DNA from: Pelargonium cotyledonis
Taxonomy: Eukaryota > Streptophyta > Magnoliopsida > Geraniales > Geraniaceae
NCBI GenBank assembly: GCA_036897625.1
Contig: JAYMTA010000330.1
Location: 1-31,285, forward strand
Length of the DNA stretch: 31,285 nucleotides
Reading direction: 5' to 3'
In this document: positions 21,495 through 31,285 of the stretch, piece by piece
How the letters are laid out: every line of letters starts with the position of its first letter
Position numbering within the stretch: position 1 is the first letter of the stretch
Translations under genes and position numbers: made by a program
Notes under the pieces: model-generated
Databases searched by the model: none
What the model saw: the letters and a program-made list of their open reading frames with translations, nothing else
Told to the model about the DNA's origin: nothing

Positions 21495-22766
21495 TGAAGC
21501 TGTTGCAGGAGCACGTGTTCTGGTTAAAAATGGTTGTGCCAGCCACCTATTAGTTTTTTGGATGTTCTACAGAAATAGGAAGCAATGATGAGAAGCAATC
21601 CAGACCTGTAACCTCAGTTTTCTATGCTTTTGCACATTTGTTTGGCACATGCCTGCCTTAGACGGAAAGAGATTGCTCAATTGACCTTCAACTACTGTCT
21701 GAAGAAAGTTTCTTCCATTGTTGCCAAATTTTGCCATTGTTTTTCATGTGGAATGTCTATTAGAGGTCTGGAAGTTACTTCTATTTGCTACCTGTTCTGC
21801 ACATTGGAGCAACTCAATGTGACAATGACAATTACTTAGGGAACCATTTTGTCATTTCTTTTTGTTATAAAAATATAGACCATTTGCCTTTCTCTCTTTT
21901 TGCCTTAACTATGAGATATCCTCCTTTAAGAAAAAAAAAAAACACAAAAAGACTGAGATATCGAAAGCGAACCCGTGATCACCACGAAATTAACTCATTT
22001 ATGTCATACCTTACATATTTTTAACTCAATTGCATTGCATTCCCTAGAACTCGAAATCTCAAGTTAACCTCAAATAACCCTTTACCATTTGACTCAAACT
22101 CAAGATGTCAATTGCTCCAAAACAATTTACCATCTCTAAAAAGAAAGGGAGTTCAAAATCATAGTTTTCATTTTTCAGCACATTTATATATTCTTTTTTT
22201 TTTTTTTTTGGTCTTTTTCATCCTATCTCGACTTCATGTCAATTTTTATTTTCTAAATTCTTCGTTGCATTCCTTTTTTGACTTTATTCAATCAACCGGT
22301 AGAATAAGAGAACAAACCATTGATTTGAAGCCAATTCAAAACATGAAATAGGGCATTCTCAAAGAAATCAGAACACTATAATATACAAACCATAACACCT
22401 ATAGTTCTGGGAAAAAAAAAATGCCCTACAGAAGCCTAAAATATTATCACTTCTTTCAACTCAACTATAATTCTCTATTGCACAACTAAAAATCAAACTA
22501 CAAACTGACTAGGCGCATTCTTTTCCCAAAAAATGTGATCCTGTGCAAACATATAGAATTCTGGGTGGCCACTCTAATAACCATCAGCATCAATTCCAGA
22601 GGATGCATCAATAATCATACACCATGAGAAGCTCCATCGGAAATCAAGTAATACACTCGGAATAAAAACCAAACCCAACCAATCTTCATGAACGCATTGA
22701 AAGATGTCCAGTTAGTTTAAGCCAGCTCAACTTCCCAGAGTTCGTTTAATGTAACTGAGCTCCATT
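21495..22766. other. convergent spacer: 3' flanks of CYP18-2 and SPINDLY
   Basis: The two genes end toward each other across about 1.27 kb. The left part should hold the CYP18-2 3' untranslated region and the right part that of SPINDLY. A T-rich tract lies at 22193-22211. No gene or bounded element was seen. Confidence 0.5.
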
Positions 22767-23815
22767 TTATTCACTGGTGGAGAGATTTGACATAGGTGGG
22801 ACAGGATTGAAACCATTACTTTTCACGGATCCAGAGGAGCCCTCTATCAAGCTTGGAAAACTTGTTGGCCCAGAAACTTTGGTCGGTAGCTCTTCAGCCA
22901 CCTGCTGCTGTAGAGTCTCCATTCGTCTTAAAGATGGCACATCACCTTTACAGTACCTACGCCACATGCTCCGGTATGATGACTCCAAGCCATGAATGTA
23001 ATTTGGTCCATTGCAGACAGGGGACCGAGACATTTGGTCCCGAAGACTCTTCCTCAATTTTGCAAGAGCTGCTACGTCAGAGGCCAACTGCACTGCAAGC
23101 TGGACGTACTCATCTTCATTTCTGGCTATCAGATTTGCTAACCCTGTTGTCAGTTACACAGTTATTAACATTAATATGATATATATATATATATAAACAT
23201 AAATGTCCTTTAGAATTGCTGAATGCAACTTGGGTTATGCATGGCAGCATGGACCAATTTATTCAAATTAAAAAATAAAAACATTCAGTTTTTAGCTTTA
23301 TCCAAAAACAATGAACCAGGTTTGACTAGGAGGGTGTTTGGATTAGCTTCTCGAAAATGGCTGATAAGCATGTAGTGCTTATAAGTATTAACGTGCTTCG
23401 ACTTTTTTTAACAATAAGTTGTTACCTGTTTGGTAAGAAAGTGTCGATAAAAAAGTACAGTTTCTTACCAACTTTGCTGAGAAGACTGACACCAACATTA
23501 TGAGCGTGCACCGAACCAGCCATGGTTACACATGGAACTCCCATGTATAAAGATTCACATGTTGTAGTTGTTCCAGCATACGGGAATGTATCCAAGCTAC
23601 ACAAAGAAGGCAGCATAGTTAGCCTCCTCAAAGACATGGCAAATGAAGACTAAAGGTGGGCTTAATACAAGTTTCACTCTTGAAGACGTGTAATTTCGAA
23701 CGGTAGTACGATTTCAAATTCAAAGACATGTAATAATATATGTTTCATGTTTTAAACTGTCCCTTTTGCAACCATGGATTATACACAGGATACTCAATCA
23801 CAAATTCACAGGGTA

Positions 23816-23855
<40 letters not shown>

Positions 23856-26629
23856 AAAGGATATTATTCTTACTATTAAACCAAGAATTTACCTGATGTC
23901 CATAAGAGCATATGATTGCATATGATCATGGTTAAGAAGAATGAGAGGCAAAAGATCAACACGTAGTGATTCCAAGCCCAGCTGCTCCAATGTTGAAAGG
24001 AATCTCTGCCTTATACTCTCACAACAAAAAGGCTTGCATTTTACAACAAGTCTAGAGTTTGGAACTGCACATAGTATTCTTGCCCAAACTTGCAATACTT
24101 TGGGTGTTATCTGGTAAAGAACAAATAAGTCAGAATTAATCAAACAATCCCGATTCAATGTTGATGGCATATACACAATGTTCAACATAGACTAAAATCC
24201 AATATGATACCTTGGCTAGATTGTTAAAGCTACCAAATGTAATAAAACCATTTGAAAGTGCAGGAGTTGGGGACACAGGACCAGCCTCAGGGGATGGCGT
24301 GTAACAGAGGAAGCATTCTGGCAGTCGAACTAACTCCTCAACATGCCTGCAAAAGAATCATATACAGAAAAAGTATTACGCATTTGCTATTAACATCTAG
24401 TTTAGCACAAGAATTGTGCTTGAAAATGCTTGAAAGCAAAAGCAAGAGGAACCACATCCAGAAAGAAAGAAAGAAACAGAAACACCTACTTCTGCTTTGA
24501 ATCAGGAGGGTCTGCAAATGAATCAGTGATTCTATAATCAATGGAAGGCAAACCGGTTGTGTTTGGGTAGCCAATCCAAGTCACCTATAGGAAAAGCATG
24601 TCAAACCAGGTTCATTGATAAAGCAGACTAGCAGTCTTAGTTGTCTATACCATACAATAAGTGGATACATAAATTATGTTGTATTGAACTGTTTCAATGT
24701 TTCAACCAAGAAATATAACTTGCAAATTGTACAGGTATCATTTGTTAAAAGCATGCAATAGAAGATCACATTCTTTGTCAAAAAAGGTCTGACTTCATCA
24801 TAACGAAAAGGACAGAAGAAAAAAGGCATCACATAATAACAGAACACAATCATCTAGCACCCAATCGACAAAACATTCCAATGATTATTAGAGAATGTCA
24901 ATGCTATTAATAAAATATATTCGATCCAACAATTATTTTTTAATCGGGGATTGTTCTGGATATATTCACTTCCATCATACCTGAATAGGTGCTGGTCGGC
25001 AGGCCATCGTTCCCAACTTATTGTTAGCTGTATGACCAGTAAGTTCCACCAAGATGTCAATTTTATCTTCTCTAACCATGCTTGCTACCTTCTTTTCATC
25101 AATCCCATATATATCTCTCCATTCCCCACCTTTTTTTAGGACTCTCTCCCTGAACCGATGAGTTTTGGCATCTGCCTGGAAAAAATAGAAACGCAACTTC
25201 AGAATTGCATATTTGTTGTCTCAAAGAAACACCTTTTTTTGTACCAAAATGGCAATTTTTTATCATATTCTTCAAATTTCAAATGCTAATTAGTTAACAC
25301 AGTAATTATGGTGCAAGTATAATTGCTAAAAGAGCAAATGCAGTGAGACGCCATCAAATAAAATATCATTTCAAATGTACGGACCCCAATGGTATAGCTC
25401 CAACTCATATATCTTATTATAGACTCGAGCCTGAAAGCACTTCCATAAACAAACAAATTCAAAAAATAAATCAATTTAAACATTCAATATTATCTAAAAA
25501 ATAAATGTGAAGTTAAAATTTAAAATCACCAGTCGAACATAAGAGTTCAGATTCATCTTACGCATGGGGCTGAAGGTTATAAGTACTCATCGCACAGCCC
25601 ATCCAACATGTCACCCAAGCAGTAGAAAAGATAAAGATATAATAAGTTACAAATAGAATTGGGGAATAGCATTCCTATTCAAGACCATGACCGAAAAATG
25701 CATTTACAGTAGCCATTATTTAAATATATAATCACTGTTTCAATAATGCTATGAATCTCATGAGCTTCCATGAAGTGTGAACATGTGATAAGAAAGTTGT
25801 AGTGAAATACCCTAAGGTGATTAATACCTTCACAACTGCTGAATAAACAACCACCTTGTAATTTGCATAGTCATGATAGAGAAGAGGGGCTTCAATGAAA
25901 TATGACACTGAATGAGTAAAATAATCAGGAGATACGTATCCAATCACAATGGGCCTTTCAGGATCTTTTGGGTTGTCCCAAGAAGCATACTGTTGATACA
26001 ACCTCATAAAGCGCATACCCCAGTCCCTAATTGCAAACAAATATCAGTTCTGATCAAATCAATTAGCACCTAAGTTATTGATTAGTCCAATGATTTAAAA
26101 GATGCTACCGCTACACACAACATGAAAATATAATACATGACATCAAATAGATATATACCTACTGCACTAGGTTTTGTGAAGACTATATAGAGAACCATTT
26201 GAGCTTAAAGAAAAATAATATATACAAATATACAACACTGAGCTGTTAAACCAGAAGCAGCTCTTTAGTTTAATTTCATATAGGAATCTAATAGATGCAT
26301 ACGAGATAGGAAATTGAACAAGCCACTAGGATCTTTGTCCTGCATCAAAATGTTTGAGATCTTGATGGCATTCTCTTAGGGGTACCTAGCCTCAGGAGGA
26401 GCTTTAGATCAGTCAATCCGCTATGTGACAAGAATCTCCGTGGTTTGTCTTACATAGCAGAGAATTAAACTTCAAGATACAGAATATCAAGATAACTCCC
26501 CTCTTCCGTTTCGTGTGCTAACATGCATACAAAAACAAAATGAATATTTCAAAGTAAAAAACTCTTCAGCAAGAGAAACTTGATTTCAGCCTTAACAAGG
26601 TTGCATGGACTAGTCTCTTAGTTTCGAAA

Positions 26630-26686
<57 letters not shown>

Positions 26687-29600
26687 GAATAAACTATACA
26701 GATATCTCAAACTAGTTTTAGTGAATAATTAGGTTGCAAGCAAGAAAAGAGGGGATAACATGACAATTATTGGGCAGTGGCACTCTGAGTCCCCAAGTGT
26801 ATCAATCTTCTTCTTTTTTATCAGCAACGGGACATCATACTCGAAGTAACAATGTTTCTCACTCCCCAAAAGGAGCGTCACACTAAACCACACCCCATAC
26901 CGTCGACAAAGAGGCTCAAACATGAGACCTCGGAGGGAATCCAAAGTAGTATTAACCACTTGGCCCAAGTGTATCAATCTTAGATGAATAATTAGGTTGG
27001 AAGCAAGAAAAGAGGGGATAACATGAAGATTATTGGACAGTGGCACTCCGAGGCCCCAAGTGTATCAATCTTAGATGAGATTAACTATCAGTTGGGAATA
27101 TATGGTTCATCTACTTGTTATAAGCTGTCATTGATTGTCTTAACTAATTATTTGAGTAAGTAAAGGCTCGAACATGAAACATTAATTAATCAAGTGGATC
27201 AGACACTTAAAAGCAAGAATATTGATGATAGTTTGGTATCAAGTCAAGTCGGGTAAACTAATAAAAGCCAAATTCTAAACTCACTAAAATCCACCCAAAC
27301 CCCCTATATATACAACCCGTTTATCATAATTTCCAATAACTGATGACACCAGAGAATATGTGCATCAAGTAGGTACAAATTAAGTATAACCTGTGAGCCT
27401 CAAAAAGTTTATCATCTCGTCCTTCATTAATGTAGTTCATCGCAAGCAACCGATTCTGCAAGCAATTGCCAACCACATAAAGGTAAGATATTACAACTCT
27501 AAAGCAAAGGGTTGATCAACCAGTTAAGATAAAATTTAAAGGTTCTATATATCAGAATAGCCTCCTTTAAAGAAGACATTCCATACCACACATTCATTTA
27601 AAAAAAGGGTTGGCCCCTTTTTTCTAGAGACGGACACAGTCAACAAAGTAAACTTTCAATATCCCACACACAGCTGAAGGACATGCAGAAAAGGTCCTTG
27701 AAAGAGTGCATACAAAGAAAATATGAGTTTATGAAATGTATTTTGAATTAAAATGAATCCTAGGGCTTTCAGTTGTGCTTCTTTATAAGAAGAATGCCTA
27801 AAACTCAGGCCAAGGGACAATCAAGCCAGGAAAACAGCATTTTTTATCCAGGGTGATCAAGAACGTTTGTGGAGTATGATCCTGACAACTAGATGCAATT
27901 AGGCCTTGATGAAAAAATTCAAAAGAGAAACAATACCTGGCCGGCATTGCGAGAGTCAGGATCTATCTTAAGGCATTGCTCATAAGCTTCTATCGCCATA
28001 GTTATATTGCCAGCATCCCTATAAAGAACTCCTACACATGAAAGATAAAATGAAACAAATTTAGAAAATAGGCTTAGGTTGAGAGAGATATCCAAGAAGA
28101 AAATTCTAAGGGAAAAGAACTGGCAATCCAATGGCAAAAGGCGCAATACAAGAATTGAAACTCTAAATGATCAGAACCTGCCATTAAAATTATTGGAAGG
28201 CCCATTGTATTCCTGACATTCCAACTGAATACAAATGCTTAAACCGGCTGCAATATGTATCTACTACTGTTCTTTCATGAATGTATTTGATGCCCCTTCT
28301 TAGGAAGCAAATTCAAATATCAGTTTACCAACGGTAGCGAATAACATAAAATGAACAAGACCATCTGAACATTCTGTGTTCATTACGTCAGGAAAGCCAT
28401 TGTCCACAGGCTTCAAGATTCTTTTCTTTAACTACGACGCGAATGACAACTTAAAAAAGGCCACATTAACTTGATGTTTTACAAACATACTTCATGACAA
28501 GATCAAAGACCTTAATACATTTAACCATCTCCTCCTTACGCCCATAAAAAAAGGGAATTGTCTAACGAGTAACCTAGATGGAAAAGGTACCAGAAGATTG
28601 AAAGTTACAAAAGGAAAACAGAGAGCAACCTAAGTTATTATATGCTTCTGCATAAGTGGGATTTGCCATTATAGCTTTCTCAATCATGCTTGCAGCAGCA
28701 TCCATTTTACCCTGTCAGCAGTAAAGAAGACTATTAGAGAATCACAAACAAGAAGTGCTATCAAATATCTGTCATAAGACAAGAATTGGTACAAACCTGA
28801 ACAGTGTAGACAACACCAAGATTGTTCAATGACTGTGAGAAGTTTGGTTTGATAGACAAAGCCAACTGCCATATGAAATAATAAAGATAATAATGATTAT
28901 GAGAATACAGCCATGTTGAATAAAATGCTATGCACTGTAGAAAAGGGAACTAAATCTTTCACAAGCATTCAATGTACCTGATAACACTCGACAGCTTTAT
29001 CAAGGTTGTCCCGGTCCTTGAAAATTACTCCTAAATTGTTACATGCCTCCGCACAATGGGGATTGAAGTGGAAAGCAAGTTCATAGAACACAATTGCCTG
29101 GGTATAAACAAAGATAACACTTTCCTTTAGTTGCAAAATAAGTTGTCAACGTCAATTTTATTTATATTATAAGGCCACTAATAGTAGCAAAAAGTCACAC
29201 AACCATGAGCAGCATATACAAACGCACATGTGCCTCTTTGTGAGTGACCACGGAGAATATTATTTTTCCTCCACAGTTCACTTACCATATCAAAATTGAG
29301 CATTTCACCATAAGCAACCCCAAGATTGTACATAGCATCTGCATAGTGCCAATTATAATACAAAGCCTTCTTGTAATAAGCTACACCTTGGTTGATGTCC
29401 CCTTCCAATTTAACCTGGAAACAAATATTAGTGTTTCAGAAATCAAGTATGGAAATACTTGTCACAGATAGAGAGTATGATAGATACAATCTGAAGACAG
29501 ATTCTGCAAATAAAACAGCACGCAGAAGAAATCAGCAAGAACTCTTATGATAAGTTTATTCACTTTTTTACTAAGCCTGTGTGGATAGCATAGATTAGTC

Positions 29601-30752
29601 AAAGATACAGTGTAAGTGGAGAAAATTGACCATCATTTCATTTTAACGAAGGGGCTTTTTCTTTTATTGGCAGTTCCTTTGCAGAAAGTTCTAGTCCATG
29701 CAAAATAAAAACAAACCTGGTTCTACATAATAAAGAATCCTTTCATAACTGGCGGTTTTGCATTCAATGATTTGCTCATTTAATAGCATTTTTATTCATA
29801 ATTTGCAATGGCCTAAATCCTCCACAAGTGTGGGTTTCAGGCCGTGAGAGGAGCATAAATTTCAAGATACCATGGATTCCATGTCCCTCGCCCCGCGTTA
29901 CATTGTAGGGGAAAGGAACTCTTGCCAGCCAATCCCATTGATTAATATGGTTGTAGAAAAGGCAGGGTATCAAAGAACTAAATAAAATTCTAGGGCAAAG
30001 AATAACCGCACTAAGCGAGAAAAGAAGAAGATAATTTAGAAGCTAGCAACTGTATAAGAATGCACCTTTGTTCCTAAATCTGTCATAGCTATTGCCATAT
30101 TATTCTTTGCTATCTCAAAGTTTGGTGACACAGCTAGACACCTGACACAGAACACAACAAACCATAGACCAAATCAGTAGAGGCCATCAACCAGACAACA
30201 CTAGTTCAAATGAAAGACAGAGCCAGTGGCAAGAATAGAAAACTAACAGATTACCTCTCATAACAGGCAATAGCAGACTCCAGATCACCACGGTTTTTAT
30301 ATATGACACCCATGTTGCAATATGCTTCAGCATACATGGGCCTTTCCATTGCAGCCTTCTCATAGCAACTAAGAGCTATGTCATATTGCATCAATTCAGA
30401 ATATACAACACCAAGGTTATAATATGCAGGCTGCACATAAGAATTTCTAAAGTAAGAGCATAAATCTGTGTGAGGTACAGAAATATAGATTGCAAGCATC
30501 AGAAAGAAAGGATGACAAAAATAAGTGATTTTATCAAATAATAAATAAATTTACAACCCAGAATGAGAAGAAAAAAAAACTTAGAATTACAGCATAATGT
30601 GGATCTATTTTCAGAGCTTCATAATACTTCTGAATTCCTTCTTGAGTGTTTCCAGAAAGCTTTAAGCTAGTACCAAGATCTGTTAAAACAATGGCCAGAC
30701 ATTCTGCAGCAGGTTTGTATGAAGGGTCTGCTTGTAGAGCCTTATGATATGA
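22767..30752 (-). CDS. SPY: SPINDLY, protein O-fucosyltransferase, 5' end beyond the window
   Basis: SPY is a nucleocytoplasmic GT41-type enzyme that O-fucosylates DELLA and clock proteins and represses gibberellin signalling. Exons in transcript order: 30591-30752, 30255-30430, 30066-30141, 29286-29414, 28978-29097, 28797-28865, 28630-28711, 27937-28031, 27391-27455, 25828-26026, 24981-25175, 24490-24584, 24211-24346, 23893-24110, 23469-23596 and 22767-23143. They join in frame with GT-AG borders to 773 aa. Roughly the first 305 are TPR repeats ([53 protein letters not shown]). The catalytic half has [43 protein letters not shown] and [20 protein letters not shown]. These match SPY rather than its relative SECRET AGENT. 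The tail after [13 protein letters not shown] is Ser/Pro-rich and family-specific. About 140-150 N-terminal residues lie to the right of the window. Confidence 0.97.
23178..23194. repeat. AT microsatellite in the last SPY intron
   Basis: A run of AT dinucleotides 35 bp upstream (in transcript sense) of the final SPY exon, close to the branch-point zone. Confidence 0.6.
23331..23445. mobile_element. possible MITE fragment in a SPY intron
   Basis: GGGTGTTTGGATTAGCTT followed by GCTTATAAG resembles the ends of common plant hAT-type MITEs. No matching inverted end or duplication is clear, so it is at best a truncated or decayed copy. Confidence 0.3.
23819..23851. repeat. GA microsatellite in a SPY intron
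   Basis: About 16 uninterrupted GA units between the exons at 23469-23596 and 23893-24110. Confidence 0.9.
26633..26684. repeat. long AG microsatellite in a SPY intron
   Basis: About 26 perfect AG units, long enough to be highly variable in length. It lies in the 1.36-kb intron between exons 27391-27455 and 25828-26026. Confidence 0.92.
26721..27072. repeat. 89-bp tandem duplication split by a SINE
   Basis: The segments 26721-26809 and 26984-27072 are nearly identical (GAATAATTAGGTTG through GTGTATCAATCTT), differing at only a few bases. A SINE and one copy of its target duplication lie between them. The two units were probably adjacent before the SINE arrived. Confidence 0.8.
26792..26981 (-). 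mobile_element. tRNA-derived SINE with perfect 18-bp target duplications in a SPY intron
   Basis: The SINE body is about 26810-26963, read on the minus strand. It has the head GGCCAAGTGGTTAATAC, a degenerate B box (GTTTGAGCC), CTTTGTCGACGGTATGGGG, CATTGTTACTTCGAGTATG and a tail GATAAAAAAG. It is flanked by CCCAAGTGTATCAATCTT at 26792-26809 and 26964-26981, identical. It belongs to the same family as the copies at 4890 and 8326, and is closest to the 4890 copy. It lies in the sense direction of SPY. Confidence 0.85.
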
Positions 30753-31285
30753 CTGCATCAATCAAAATTCATAACTTAGAAAAACCTTCAAACATGTATA
30801 GTTGCAAGCTACAACAATCACTTAACGAAGTAAAATAAAAATAAAAATTATTGCATGAATGCACATATCAATGAAGGAGAAATTGTTGCTTGCATGGACA
30901 AAAGTCAAGAGCTGTGGGTGATAATTGGATAAAAGTGGGGCAGTGGACAGCGTATGCCTACGGCATGTCGGTGAAAGAAGAGAAGCTACTTAGGAAATGA
31001 CTCCTCCTTAAAACATACTGATAATTTTTCAAGAAAAAACTTTTAACTTTTCATCATCATCAAGTATATACATCTATAAAACTCTTGCCTATTATCTCTC
31101 ACTCTTTTTTTTCTTAACTGCGGATTTAATAAGGGAATAAAATAAAAACTGCTCTTCCGTCATTTGAATCTTGTCAACTGATTTGTTATCTCTCTTCATT
31201 CTTTAGTTTTTTATTTATATTTTTTTATTGAAAACAATATTTCTTCACGCAATGTTTACAATGGTTAAGCTAAACTATATGCATT
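30753..31285 (-). other. partial SPY intron running off the right edge
   Basis: The 5'-most exon visible starts at 30752 after a good acceptor. The remaining 533 bases show no peptide of the preceding SPY TPR region in any minus frame, so they are intronic. Nothing else is recognisable here. Confidence 0.7.

Overview
The window is nuclear DNA from a flowering plant, most likely a eudicot. Its genes are intron-rich, with GT-AG introns and low-GC intergenic DNA. It also holds a tRNA-derived SINE family, non-LTR retroelement pieces and families seen only in land plants (CASP, plant ELM1). No bacterial operons, CRISPR arrays or viral genes are visible. I rebuilt six protein genes exon by exon from homology and splice signals; all reading frames close.

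Layout, left to right: (1) positions 1-75 may be the edge of an unidentified gene. (2) DCP1, a decapping activator, lies on the minus strand at 987-6418 in 8 exons (367 aa). (3) 6653-8175 is a candidate inverted-repeat DNA transposon carrying a piece of a LINE reverse-transcriptase zinc domain, followed by a SINE with target-site duplications at 8326-8530. (4) Two tandem CASP genes lie on the minus strand at 8932-10354 and 13172-14000. Between them is a retroposed insertion of about 0.9 kb with a poly(A) tail and perfect 14-bp target-site duplications. (5) ELM1, a mitochondrial fission factor, is on the minus strand at 15051-18602 in 11 exons (419 aa). It is head-to-head with a CYP18-2/PPIL1-type cyclophilin on the plus strand at 18966-21494 (6 exons, 164 aa), with only 363 bp between start codons. 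(6) SPINDLY is on the minus strand from 22767 to beyond the right edge. Sixteen 3' coding exons (773 aa) are present; the N-terminal part, about 140-150 aa, lies outside.

The genes do not form one pathway: mRNA decay, Casparian strip formation, mitochondrial division, spliceosomal prolyl isomerisation and nucleocytoplasmic O-fucosylation. The unusual material is in introns and spacers: a near-perfect 77-nt-arm inverted repeat in an ELM1 intron, three copies of one SINE family, a diverged tandem repeat in a DCP1 intron, and a 16-bp upstream block shared by the two CASP genes. I see no convincing new multi-gene system. The hairpin and the composite TIR element are the best leads.
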